Positions 8,463 to 16,703 of a stretch of DNA of 64,000 nucleotides are shown one piece after another. The stretch is from JAGLOK01 sp023139005 (GTDB lineage: Bacteria; Bacillota; Clostridia; Christensenellales; UMGS416), in NCBI GenBank assembly GCA_030637745.1, contig DAOWFX010000043.1:1-64000 (forward strand). Reading direction: 5' to 3'. The notes under the pieces were generated by a model. That model was not told the DNA's origin and searched no databases. It saw only the letters and a list, made by a program, of their open reading frames with translations. The position numbers were made by a program, and so were the translations under genes. Numbering within the stretch: position 1 is the stretch's first letter; each line of letters opens with the position of its first letter.

Positions 8463-9302
8463 TTGCGCATAGTCGATGTTAAACTGATTGAGGAAGCGAT
8501 ATATGAAATGTTTCTTACATGTTGTGTTCATCCCGATAGGGCTTTATCAGGTAGAATACAAGACGCATTAGCAGTTGAAAAATCGCCTATTGCACAATCT
8601 ATTTTGAAACAAATTCAAAAGAATATTGAGATTGCAGACCAAAACAATGTACCTCTATGCCAAGATACTGGAATGGCTGTGGTGTTTATTGATATTGGAC
8701 AAGAAGTATCTTTAAAAGGAGAATACATCAATGATGCAATTAACAATGCTGTACGTAGGGCATATCAAGATGGATATTTCAGAAAATCTGTGCTTTCTCC
8801 AATAACACGAATAAATACTGAAGATAACACACCTGCTGTGATTCATACTAGAATCATTAAAGGGGACAAAATAATAATTCGTGTCGCACCAAAGGGCTTT
8901 GGTAGCGAGAATATGTCAAGAATCAAGATGATAACTCCCGCACAAGGTATTGAAGGTATATATGAATTTGTCTTGGAGACAGTTAAAAATGCAGGTGGTA
9001 ATCCATGTCCCCCAATAACACTGGGCATTGGTATTGGTGGCACATTTGAGCTATGTGCACTCAATGCAAAGCGTGCACTTTTGCGTTCGCTTGGAGAATC
9101 CTCTGAAGATGAGGATATTGCAGTTATTGAAAAGAAATTGCTTAATGATATTAACAAATTAGGCATTGGTCCTATGGGTATGGGGGGATCAACTACAGCA
9201 CTTGCAGTACACATCATTAGTGCACCTACACACCTTGCAGGACTCCCTTGTGCAATAAATGTGCAATGCCATAGCGTGCGTCATGAAAGCAGGACAATAT
9301 AA
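8463..9302 (+). CDS. class I fumarate hydratase / L(+)-tartrate dehydratase alpha subunit
   Basis: A 279-residue catalytic subunit of the oxygen-sensitive 4Fe-4S hydro-lyases, which interconvert fumarate and malate (or dehydrate tartrate). Marks of the family are VPLCQDTGMAVVFIDIGQ (a cluster Cys), GGNPCPPITLGIGIGGTFE, and GIGPMGMGGSTTALAVHI. It starts at TTG 8463: AAGGAAG lies seven bases upstream and no ATG fits the conserved N-terminus. The stop overlaps the start of the beta subunit (TAATG), so the two are coupled. In an anaerobe this pair is likely to run the reductive branch of a partial TCA cycle. Fumarase versus tartrate dehydratase cannot be separated by eye; fumarase is more likely. 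Confidence 0.9.
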   Translation: MRIVDVKLIEEAIYEMFLTCCVHPDRALSGRIQDALAVEKSPIAQSILKQIQKNIEIADQNNVPLCQDTGMAVVFIDIGQEVSLKGEYINDAINNAVRRAYQDGYFRKSVLSPITRINTEDNTPAVIHTRIIKGDKIIIRVAPKGFGSENMSRIKMITPAQGIEGIYEFVLETVKNAGGNPCPPITLGIGIGGTFELCALNAKRALLRSLGESSEDEDIAVIEKKLLNDINKLGIGPMGMGGSTTALAVHIISAPTHLAGLPCAINVQCHSVRHESRTI

Positions 9303-9823
9303 TGAAGCATTTGACAGTACCAGTAAAAGATACTGACCTACAACCGTTGAAAATTGGTGAGGAGATATTATTATCAGGCACGATATACACAGCACGTGAT
9401 GCTGCGCATAAAAAGCTTGTTGAGTTAATTAATAAGGGAAAAAAGCTGCCTTTTGATATTGACGGTGCAGCAATCTACTATAGTGGACCTTGTCCTGCTC
9501 CTCCAAACTTTCCTATTGGTCCATGTGGTCCTACAACGAGTTACCGTATGGATTCATACACACCACAATTGCTTGATTTAGGACTAAAAATCATGATTGG
9601 AAAAGGCAAAAGAAATGACAATGTTGTAGAATCTATGAAAAAAAATGGAGCTCTGTACCTTGCTGCGACCGGAGGTGCTGCAGCACTTCTTATGGATTGT
9701 GTTAAAAGCAGCACGGTTATTTGTTTTCCTGAATTGGGTGCAGAAGCCATTAGAAAGCTTGAAGTCAAGAACTTCCCTGTAATCGTAGCGACAAAAGCAA
9801 ATGGAGAAACAGTCTACAGATAA
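9302..9823 (+). CDS. class I fumarate hydratase / L(+)-tartrate dehydratase beta subunit
   Basis: A 173-residue partner subunit with the typical 'swivel' domain motifs GEEILLSGTIYTARDAAHKK, YYSGPCPAPPNFPIGPCGPT, SYRMDSYTPQLLDLGLK and MIGKGKR, matching the C-terminal half of single-chain class I fumarases. It completes the active site with the alpha subunit encoded just upstream. Start and stop codons overlap in TAATG at 9300-9304, so translation is coupled. The length matches other two-subunit enzymes. No obvious terminator follows. Confidence 0.9.
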   Translation: MKHLTVPVKDTDLQPLKIGEEILLSGTIYTARDAAHKKLVELINKGKKLPFDIDGAAIYYSGPCPAPPNFPIGPCGPTTSYRMDSYTPQLLDLGLKIMIGKGKRNDNVVESMKKNGALYLAATGGAAALLMDCVKSSTVICFPELGAEAIRKLEVKNFPVIVATKANGETVYR

Positions 9824-9934
9824 TAATTAAATACATGTATAGTTATCCGTTTTGTAGGATACAAGTAATTGTGTAATATACATAAATTTTGATAAGAAAT
9901 TCCATTTTGAAATCAAAGCATGATACAGAGCATA

Positions 9935-11380
9935 TTAATTATAGTGTAAGTCTAGGAGCACATTTAATCCTGCAGCATTAACTTTTCGTACATACTCATT
10001 CCAATCAGAGGATAGGGATTTACTTCCCACGATGAACTCTGTCCACCATTCATGAAGCACTGGATCTAATGCACCATTAACAACTTGAGATGCTAGCGCA
10101 TTATTTCCTGTAGCTGGAAGTGATGCAACCATCAAGTCCTCAGAGGCGCCAAATACTCTCATAGGAATCAACAATTCATATAACGAAGGCTCAAACTGTG
10201 TCCAATAATTATAGTATATCCCGGGAAGACCGTCTGGAGTGATGCCTTGTTGCTTCCATTGGTATGCATTGACATGGGTAAAAGGAGCAAGTGGCTTCAA
10301 CATTCCGTTGGGCTGATCTGTGACATGAAGTGCATTCACACCATTGTTGAGCAATCTTCTACCTTCATCTGAGAAACAGTAATTGATAAATTGAATGGCA
10401 TATTCTTGATTGCCAGAAACATCAGTGAGTGCTGCATAACTAGTTGGTTGATTGTAGTATCCTGGTAGTGCTGCATCCTCTACGGGCGAGAACATAAACG
10501 GTTCCATTCCGGATTCGTATGCATCCTCATAATATGATTGCGTGAAAATTCCTGCTGTAACTACCCCGCTTTCTATATCATATAGTAAGTTGGTAGGCGT
10601 GTAGACAAAGAAGGTCTCACTAAGCAGTTTTTTTGAATACAAAGAGTTTAGATACAGCAACATTGCTTTGAATTCTGTAGTTGTGGGTCCGTAAACATTA
10701 TTGTTAGATTTTTTGATGACCCCTGTTGATGTGGCAAACATGGGGGCTGTCAATTCACATAATGTCATGGTTGACCCTGGAACTGCGAACTTTCCACCGG
10801 ATGCAGTGATTGCATTATAGAAACTGACTGCATCAAACTGTCGTCCTTCAACTTCCTTTTTAATAAATGGAATGGCACTGACCACACCTACATCTTGTCG
10901 TATGGGAAAGAGCTTAATCTCACCTGCTGATGAAGAGAGTGCTGTAATCATACGAGAGGAGAATCCGTTGAGCCAATGGATATAGTTGGGTGCATATTGA
11001 TTGATTAGGGGAGCAGCATCAATTATGTATTCATCAGCTGCCTGTGCATATGCAGGAGGAAGCTCCATGATATCATAAACAATTCCGGACGATAGGTTTA
11101 GATTTAAGGTTTCGATATAGCGTGCAGGACGTATTGTTTTTATTGCTGCACTGATACCACTTTTCTTAAAAAGCGTATCCAAAACTGTCCAATTCTCCAT
11201 TACAAAATCATCTGTTTTTAGAAGCATCGTTATCTCTGCAATAGGACTTTGCATTTCATTTGACTCTTCAGTAATTGGAATCAGTTCAGGTTTCACAGGT
11301 GGCTTCATGCATGAGACACATAAAGTGCATACCAACATAAGTACAATTATTATTTTGATCATTATTTTATATTTCGACAT
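9935..11380 (-). CDS. extracellular solute-binding lipoprotein
   Basis: A 481-residue secreted lipoprotein (MSKYKIMIKIIIV leader, lipobox TLCVSCMK). The mature part has the general pattern of large family 1-type binding proteins: YIETLNLNLSSGIVYDIMELP for the first lobe, DVSGNQEYAIQFINYCFSDEGRRLLNNG as the common 'A..fi.f..s.eg' segment, and a closing WNEYVRKVNAAGLN helix. I chose ATG 11380 because a TATAAT ends six bases before it and no Shine-Dalgarno is present, which predicts leaderless translation; an in-frame TTG at 11416 would lie upstream of the start point. No transporter partners are adjacent. Confidence 0.8.
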   Translation of the reverse strand: MSKYKIMIKIIIVLMLVCTLCVSCMKPPVKPELIPITEESNEMQSPIAEITMLLKTDDFVMENWTVLDTLFKKSGISAAIKTIRPARYIETLNLNLSSGIVYDIMELPPAYAQAADEYIIDAAPLINQYAPNYIHWLNGFSSRMITALSSSAGEIKLFPIRQDVGVVSAIPFIKKEVEGRQFDAVSFYNAITASGGKFAVPGSTMTLCELTAPMFATSTGVIKKSNNNVYGPTTTEFKAMLLYLNSLYSKKLLSETFFVYTPTNLLYDIESGVVTAGIFTQSYYEDAYESGMEPFMFSPVEDAALPGYYNQPTSYAALTDVSGNQEYAIQFINYCFSDEGRRLLNNGVNALHVTDQPNGMLKPLAPFTHVNAYQWKQQGITPDGLPGIYYNYWTQFEPSLYELLIPMRVFGASEDLMVASLPATGNNALASQVVNGALDPVLHEWWTEFIVGSKSLSSDWNEYVRKVNAAGLNVLLDLHYN

Positions 11381-11386
11381 GAGATG

Positions 11387-11416
11387 ATTATAAACGATGA
11401 TACCATGTATTGGCAA
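11387..11416 (-). promoter_or_regulatory. sigma-A promoter of the solute-binding lipoprotein, leaderless arrangement
   Basis: Minus strand TTGCCA (11416-11411), 18-bp spacer, TATAAT (11392-11387), then six bases and the ATG at 11380. Confidence 0.65.
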
Positions 11417-11526
11417 TATGATATGTAGTCAACAATATAAAAATTATAATGATATCTAGAACAAATACATTGATAATAGACACAATAAGTGATAGAATTT
11501 AACATATATTGTTCATGAATTACTAA

Positions 11527-11555
11527 TTGATAAACAGTATTCGTAATCATATACA
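11527..11555 (+). promoter_or_regulatory. sigma-A promoter of the small membrane protein
   Basis: TTGATA (11527-11532), 17-bp spacer, TATACA (11550-11555), about 30 bases before a clear ribosome binding site. Confidence 0.5.
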
Positions 11556-11593
11556 TTGTAAGGGAAGAAGATTAAATAATAAAGGAGATTATT

Positions 11594-11851
11594 ATGGAAA
11601 ACAATCAAGTTACTGTTCAACAAAACGAGAAACTCTCAATAGGTGGATGGATGTTAACCATTCTAGTATTGATGATTCCTTTAGTCAACATAATTATGCT
11701 ATTTGTTTGGGGTTTTGGGGGCGAGAAAACGGGACGAAAGAACTTTTGTATAGCTACTTTAATTTGGGCTGCTATCGGAATTGTACTATATATTATTATT
11801 ATCGTAATATTTGGAGCCGCACTCTTTTCGTTTGCAAACTTTTTTTATTAA
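11594..11851 (+). CDS. small two-helix membrane protein
   Basis: An 85-residue protein with a polar N-terminus (MENNQVTVQQNEKLSIGGW) and two strongly hydrophobic helices (MLTILVLMIPLVNIIMLFVW and a second from IATLIWAAIG to the C-terminus), joined by GGEKTGRKNF. This layout is common among small clostridial envelope proteins of unknown function. AAAGGAG lies eight bases before the ATG, and the gene has its own promoter and a shared bidirectional terminator, so it is a single-gene unit. A longer overlapping frame (11527-11913) has no ribosome binding site or recognisable product and is rejected. Confidence 0.75.
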   Translation: MENNQVTVQQNEKLSIGGWMLTILVLMIPLVNIIMLFVWGFGGEKTGRKNFCIATLIWAAIGIVLYIIIIVIFGAALFSFANFFY

Positions 11852-11868
11852 GAATTAAAAGAATAGAT

Positions 11869-11909
11869 AGTAAAATAAAAGACCGCAGATTGCGGTCTTT
11901 TATTTTACT
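11869..11909. terminator. bidirectional intrinsic terminator
   Basis: A perfect 19-bp inverted repeat with a 3-base loop (arms 11869-11887 and 11891-11909): a GC core GACCGCA/TGCGGTC flanked by A/T tracts on both sides. It serves both the small membrane gene and the convergent foldase gene. Confidence 0.9.
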
Positions 11910-11920
11910 ATGACAAATGA

Positions 11921-13135
11921 TTATCCATCAATTTTTCCGCGGTATATTTTAACTTTCATTTCTTCTTTCCACTCTGTCATTTTTGTTGAATACATCGCTT
12001 CTTTTGTGCTTGTTTTGATGTCTTCTGCAATTGCTTCTCGTACTTCTTCAAATGCAACTGGCCCTTCAACTACATCATCATAGTACAAGATGATATGATA
12101 GCCAAAGTCGGTAGCAACAGGTTCTGATATATCTCCTTTGCTTTCAAGTGCAAATAATCCTTCAACAAACTCAGGAGCAAATGTGGTGCTATCAATGGCC
12201 ATAGAATAGTAATTATCAGCGCGCATTCTAGGGTCTTCTCCATATTCTACAATGAGCTCGTCAAAGTCTGAACCACCGGCTGCAAGCTCATATGCTTCTG
12301 TTGCTTTTTCTTCTATTTCAAGAAGTGCATCTTTGCGTGCATCATCTGCAAGGTCATCATCCTCATTTTGCCTATGTGCTACAATTTGGTTTTTAACATC
12401 TTCCGGGAAAGCAATTAAAATATGACGTGCAGTACGTACTCCTGCAATATTATAATAGACAGGATCTCCAGAAGCTGCAACCATTTCATAGCTTTGTGAA
12501 CCATCTGCAAACCCTGCTTTTTGTGCTTCAACACGACTATTGAATGCATTCAGTAGTTCGCCTTCTGCTGGCTCAGGAATATCAGTAATAAGATCATAAA
12601 GCTTTTGAGCTGCGATTTGATCGGTGCTCTTTTGACGATAGCCTTCCTCATCATACTCAATCGCTTCTATGAATTTATCAAATTCTACTTCAATTAATGC
12701 ATCGAGCTCTTCTTGTGTTTTATCTGTATTGGCATCATTATTGTTAACAGTCGTTGTTGCTAATGTTCTATAGTATGCTAATGTATCTGCAATGTCTGCT
12801 TCTATTTTCTCTGTATCTTCTGTAGAGAAATTATAGCAATCATATTCTAGTGCTTTAATCTTAATAATTTCTTGAGCAACTATTTCATCAATCGCATTAT
12901 CCATAATAAGCTTTGCAATTTCCGGATCAGATAATTGTTCGGGCGTGACTTGATAGTTATACACTAGGCGCGTATAGACTTCAGCTAAGTCCCCCTTGGT
13001 GACTTTATTGCTTTCTACTTTAATTACAACAGTTTGTTTATCTCTTTCTGGGTTGACTTCGACGAGATTACAACCTGCAAATATCATGATGCATGCAAGT
13101 AGTAGAGCGAATACGGATATTTTATTAATTTTCAT
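11921..13135 (-). CDS. prsA: PrsA-like peptidyl-prolyl isomerase lipoprotein
   Basis: A 404-residue lipoprotein (lipobox IMIFAGCNL, Cys about 22) with an N-terminal SurA/trigger-type helical region (VTKGDLAEVYTRLVYNYQV and so on) and a parvulin domain in the second half: ARHILIAFPED, then a long acidic insert, VEYGEDPRMRADNYYSMAID, FALESKGDISEPVATDFGYHIILYYD. Such proteins sit on the outer face of the membrane and help secreted proteins fold. The parvulin core carries an acidic lysine-poor insert between its first strand and the following helix, which is somewhat long. GAGGAAGG lies ten bases from the ATG, a wide spacing. Confidence 0.9.
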   Translation of the reverse strand: MKINKISVFALLLACIMIFAGCNLVEVNPERDKQTVVIKVESNKVTKGDLAEVYTRLVYNYQVTPEQLSDPEIAKLIMDNAIDEIVAQEIIKIKALEYDCYNFSTEDTEKIEADIADTLAYYRTLATTTVNNNDANTDKTQEELDALIEVEFDKFIEAIEYDEEGYRQKSTDQIAAQKLYDLITDIPEPAEGELLNAFNSRVEAQKAGFADGSQSYEMVAASGDPVYYNIAGVRTARHILIAFPEDVKNQIVAHRQNEDDDLADDARKDALLEIEEKATEAYELAAGGSDFDELIVEYGEDPRMRADNYYSMAIDSTTFAPEFVEGLFALESKGDISEPVATDFGYHIILYYDDVVEGPVAFEEVREAIAEDIKTSTKEAMYSTKMTEWKEEMKVKIYRGKIDG

Positions 13136-13177
13136 TATGTAAAACCTTCCTCAGTGTTTGTTTATTTAGACCATGGT

Positions 13178-13206
13178 ATTATACAATACATATGCAATTT
13201 TGCCAA
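13178..13206 (-). promoter_or_regulatory. sigma-A promoter of the foldase gene
   Basis: Minus strand TTGGCA (13206-13201), 17-bp spacer, TATAAT (13183-13178). Confidence 0.65.
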
Positions 13207-13298
13207 CTTGAAAGAACAATAGCAAACGATTGCAAATATATCACCATACTTCGTTATAAAGCAAAGAAAACATGCATGTATTTTACAGAGTGCAAACC

Positions 13299-13327
13299 TT
13301 GTAATAATGTAAGACATCAGTTATAAT
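13299..13327 (+). promoter_or_regulatory. sigma-A promoter of gap
   Basis: TTGTAA (13299-13304), 17-bp spacer, TATAAT (13322-13327). It gives a leader of about 45 bases that ends in TGGAGG. Confidence 0.75.
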
Positions 13328-13378
13328 GTCTTGGATAAAAATAATTTTGTAATTAATTAAATTTTGGAGGAATATATA

Positions 13379-14395
13379 ATGGCAGTAAAAGTAGGAATTA
13401 ATGGTTTTGGTCGTATTGGACGCTTGGTTTTCAGAGTGGCTATCGACAATCCAAACATCACAGTAAAAGGCGTAAATGATCCATTCATGACACCGGAATA
13501 TTGCGCATACATGCTTCGTTATGACACAGTGCACGGCAAATTTGAAGGCACTATCGAAGTAAAAGATGATGCAATCGTAGTCAATGGCGAGGAAGTAAAA
13601 TTTTATGCACACATGAACCCTGCAGACATCCCATGGGGTGAATGCAATGCTGACTATGTTGTAGATTCAACAGGTATCTTCACAACCAGTGAAAAAGCAT
13701 CAGCACACATCAAGGGCGGTGCAAAGAAAGTAATTATTTCAGCACCTGCAAAAGACAAAGCAACTCCCATGTTTGTTATGGGCGTTAACAATGAAAAGTA
13801 TACTAAGGACATGGATATCGTATCCAACGCTTCATGTACTACAAACTGCTTGGCGCCAATTGCTAAAGTACTCAATGATACGTTCGGTATCAAAGAAGGA
13901 TTGATGACAACAGTTCACTCCACAACAGGCACACAAAAAACTGTTGATGGTCCGTCTGCAAAAGCATGGCGTGACGGAAGAGCTGCAGCAGGTAACATCA
14001 TCCCAGCATCTACAGGCGCTGCAATCGCAGTTGGCGTTGTAATCCCTGAGCTCAATGGAAAACTTACAGGAAAAGCAATGCGCGTTCCTACACTTAATGT
14101 TTCAGTAGTGGATTTAACATGTAATCTAAAAACACCTACAACATATGATGCAATCAAAGAAGCAATGAAGAAAGCATCAGAAACCACAATGAAAGGTGTT
14201 CTCGGATATACTGAGGAAATGGTTGTATCATCTGACTTTATCGGAGATGCACGTACATCAATATTTGATGCTGAAGCAGGCATCATGCTGACTGACACAT
14301 TCGTAAAAGTTGTATCATGGTATGATAACGAATGGGCATATTCAAGCAAGGTTGTTGACTTGATTCTCTACATGGCTGAAATCGATAACGCATAA
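13379..14395 (+). CDS. gap: glyceraldehyde-3-phosphate dehydrogenase, type I
   Basis: A 338-residue glycolytic enzyme that converts glyceraldehyde 3-phosphate, phosphate and NAD+ to 1,3-bisphosphoglycerate. The Rossmann motif is NGFGRIGRLVFR, the catalytic Cys is in SNASCTTNCLAP, and the closing WYDNEWAYSSKVVDL is typical. I set the start at ATG 13379 (MAVKVGINGFG): TGGAGG is eight bases upstream, whereas a frame-extending upstream start would add MEEYI outside the family's N-terminus. Codons look optimised compared with neighbours, as expected for a highly expressed gene. Single-gene unit with its own promoter and terminator; pgk and tpi are not adjacent, unlike in many clostridia. Confidence 0.98.
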   Translation: MAVKVGINGFGRIGRLVFRVAIDNPNITVKGVNDPFMTPEYCAYMLRYDTVHGKFEGTIEVKDDAIVVNGEEVKFYAHMNPADIPWGECNADYVVDSTGIFTTSEKASAHIKGGAKKVIISAPAKDKATPMFVMGVNNEKYTKDMDIVSNASCTTNCLAPIAKVLNDTFGIKEGLMTTVHSTTGTQKTVDGPSAKAWRDGRAAAGNIIPASTGAAIAVGVVIPELNGKLTGKAMRVPTLNVSVVDLTCNLKTPTTYDAIKEAMKKASETTMKGVLGYTEEMVVSSDFIGDARTSIFDAEAGIMLTDTFVKVVSWYDNEWAYSSKVVDLILYMAEIDNA

Positions 14396-14410
14396 TAAAG
14401 TAAAATAATC

Positions 14411-14441
14411 AAACGGCTCTCTAAGGAGGGCCGTTTTTTTG
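14411..14441 (+). terminator. intrinsic terminator of gap
   Basis: Arms AAACGGCTCTC and GAGGGCCGTTT around a TAAG loop, 11 bp with one G-T pair, followed by a T tract. Confidence 0.9.
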
Positions 14442-14523
14442 TTAAAGGAAATGCATATTTTCAACTATAGAAGTGAGATTTATTTTAAGCAAAATGTGAT
14501 TTAGCAGGAATGAATGCTAATAA

Positions 14524-14552
14524 TTTACAATACAGACGTTATATAGTATAAT
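14524..14552 (+). promoter_or_regulatory. sigma-A promoter of the histidine kinase, leaderless arrangement
   Basis: TTTACA (14524-14529), 17-bp spacer, TATAAT (14547-14552), then six bases and the ATG at 14559. Confidence 0.7.
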
Positions 14553-14558
14553 GGCTAT

Positions 14559-16478
14559 ATGATTACATTAAATGTGTTGAAAAAACGGACACTTTTAGTA
14601 ATATTTTTGATCATATTAGGAATCAGTTTCTATATCCTATCCAGATACAATTATAGTTTATTTCATTTGATAATAGAATATTCAACGGTTACAATCGGAA
14701 TTTTGATATTCCCCATAGCCATGATTACAAAAAAATATAAGCCAAATACAATCATAGAAAGAATCGGATACGGAATGTTGGCTGTTTCATTCATGATCCT
14801 TTTACATGCGATTACATATAAAGGCATGGACATCATAGAAGGCTATGATTCAAACCTTCCGACTCAGCTATGGATTGGCCTTAACTATATACAATCTATT
14901 AGCATTTTATTAGCAATTATTTTTCTTAAAACAAAAATTAAAAATTGGATATTTATTATTATTTATATGTTTTTGGCGATTAGTCTAACATATTTATGCT
15001 TTGCCGAGATTTTTCCTGATTGTTTTATTGAAGGGGAAGGATTAACTCCTTTCAAGATTGTCAGTGAATATATCATAATGAGTATATATATTGCTTCTTT
15101 TGTTTTGCTGTTTACAAAAAGCAAAAAAGAAATAAGAAGCAATTACAAAGCAATTCCAATTGCTCTTGTGTTGTTTATTGTTGCGGAGGTTATGTTTACA
15201 CTATATTCGGATGTTTATGGAATTCAAAACTTTTTAGGCCATTATATGCGTTTAATTGGTTTGCTTGTAATTTACCTGGATATTTATAAAGTTAATATAA
15301 AAAATCCCTTTAACACAATATTTGACGATTTAACAAAGTCTGTAAAGTCTTTGTCTGAAAGCGAAAAAAGACTTCTAGCTATGTATAATCAAGCAGCTGT
15401 AGGAATATGCAATATTTCATTAGAGGGTACGATATTAAATGCAAATAAGAAGTACTGTGAAATGCTTGGATATAGCTTAGAAGAACTAAAAGAACTTTCA
15501 TTTATAGACATTACACATCCTGAAGATATTGAAATGAGCAATAATTATTGGTCAAAGATAACAAACGATGAAATTGAAAGCGTTAATTTTGAAAAAAGGT
15601 ATATAAGAAAAGATGGAGAGATTGTTTATGTTATTCTTTCAATGACACTATTGAAAGATGAACATGATAAACCAATGTATTCTGTTACGACAATTCAAGA
15701 CATCACTCAGCAAAAGAAACTCGCTGAGGATAACATGCAAATGGAGGCGCACTTAAGGGATCAACAGAAATTGGAATCGATTGGAACGTTGGCAGCCGGA
15801 GTCGCACATGAAATAAACAATCCTATAAGCGGCATCATGAATTATAGTCAATTGATTTTAGATTCATCAGACAGCCAAAACAATGAATATGCTCAAGAGA
15901 TTATCTATGAGACTGAACGCGTTGCGACAATAGTGAAAAACCTACTACAGTTTTCAAGGCAGGAAAAGCAATCATACTCTTTGGCAAGAATAGAGGATAT
16001 AATTAATCGAACACTGTCATTAATCAACACCATTTTTAAGCATGATCAAATTGATTTAAGCGTTAATATTCAAAAAGATTTACCGGATATTAAATGTCGT
16101 AATCAACAGATTCAACAAGTATTGATGAACTTATTAACAAATGCAAAAGATGCTTTAAATGAAAAATATAAAGGGTATCATGAAAACAAGAAACTGAATC
16201 TGACGTGCAAAACTATAATAAAACGCAAGAAAGATTGGTTAAGGATTACTGTTGAAGATTTTGGAGCCGGTATTCCAAAATCAGTTCAGAAAAGAATATT
16301 TGATCCCTTCTTCACAACGAAAGATCAAGATAAAGGAACAGGATTAGGGTTATCTATTAGCTATGGTATAATAAAAGAGCATTATGGAGACATTAGTTTT
16401 GATACAAAGATTGGAGAGCATACGAAGTTTTATCTGGACTTACCAATAGATAATGGATGGGAGCTTAAAAAAAACTAA
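14559..16478 (+). CDS. membrane PAS sensor histidine kinase (MASE3-like N-terminus)
   Basis: A 639-residue sensor kinase. Residues 1 to about 245 hold some seven membrane helices and resemble the MASE3 membrane sensor region. A PAS domain follows (about 262-395; AAVGICNISLEGTILNANKK, ending TTIQDITQQKK), then HisKA with the phospho-acceptor H417 in AAGVAHEINNPISG, and an HATPase domain with N box NLLTNAKDAL, G1 DFGAGIP and G2 GTGLGLSISYGI. The kinase should autophosphorylate in response to a membrane or PAS-sensed signal, but no response regulator is adjacent. The gene lacks a ribosome binding site and is predicted leaderless. Single-gene unit with terminator. Confidence 0.92.
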   Translation: MITLNVLKKRTLLVIFLIILGISFYILSRYNYSLFHLIIEYSTVTIGILIFPIAMITKKYKPNTIIERIGYGMLAVSFMILLHAITYKGMDIIEGYDSNLPTQLWIGLNYIQSISILLAIIFLKTKIKNWIFIIIYMFLAISLTYLCFAEIFPDCFIEGEGLTPFKIVSEYIIMSIYIASFVLLFTKSKKEIRSNYKAIPIALVLFIVAEVMFTLYSDVYGIQNFLGHYMRLIGLLVIYLDIYKVNIKNPFNTIFDDLTKSVKSLSESEKRLLAMYNQAAVGICNISLEGTILNANKKYCEMLGYSLEELKELSFIDITHPEDIEMSNNYWSKITNDEIESVNFEKRYIRKDGEIVYVILSMTLLKDEHDKPMYSVTTIQDITQQKKLAEDNMQMEAHLRDQQKLESIGTLAAGVAHEINNPISGIMNYSQLILDSSDSQNNEYAQEIIYETERVATIVKNLLQFSRQEKQSYSLARIEDIINRTLSLINTIFKHDQIDLSVNIQKDLPDIKCRNQQIQQVLMNLLTNAKDALNEKYKGYHENKKLNLTCKTIIKRKKDWLRITVEDFGAGIPKSVQKRIFDPFFTTKDQDKGTGLGLSISYGIIKEHYGDISFDTKIGEHTKFYLDLPIDNGWELKKN

Positions 16479-16549
16479 GACAGGACTTGATGGAACAATC
16501 GATATAATTACTATGATCAAACGAGCAAGTGCGAAGTAGCGAAATTGAA

Positions 16550-16577
16550 GAAGGTGCTGAATGGGCGTCTTCTTTTT
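16550..16577 (+). terminator. intrinsic terminator after the histidine kinase
   Basis: Arms GAAGGTGC and GCGTCTTC (two G-T pairs) around TGAATGG, followed by TTTTT. Confidence 0.7.
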
Positions 16578-16655
16578 ATTATCATTGTTTGTACTGTAAA
16601 ATATAGAAGAACAAATCAAAATTAATTGCGAAGTGGATTAACTGCTTTCACGAAA

Positions 16656-16683
16656 TTGACATATAATTGAAAAATGATATACT
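16656..16683 (+). promoter_or_regulatory. sigma-A promoter of the M50 peptidase gene
   Basis: TTGACA (16656-16661), 16-bp spacer, TATACT (16678-16683), with TG at the extended -10 position. Confidence 0.55.
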
Positions 16684-16703
16684 ACCCAAGAGGTGCAATT
16701 CAT

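Noticed and set aside
9885..9925. Terminator between the fumarase and lipoprotein genes
   Set aside because: The TTTGAT/ATCAAA repeat has only A/T pairs with mismatches and a poor T tract.
11527..11913. 128-codon frame overlapping the small membrane gene
   Set aside because: It has no ribosome binding site and its product is not protein-like; the 85-residue frame has a good site and two helices.
16674..16703. Upstream ATG extension of the M50 peptidase
   Set aside because: This ATG lies inside the predicted promoter, has no ribosome binding site, and would add residues before the natural basic N-terminus.
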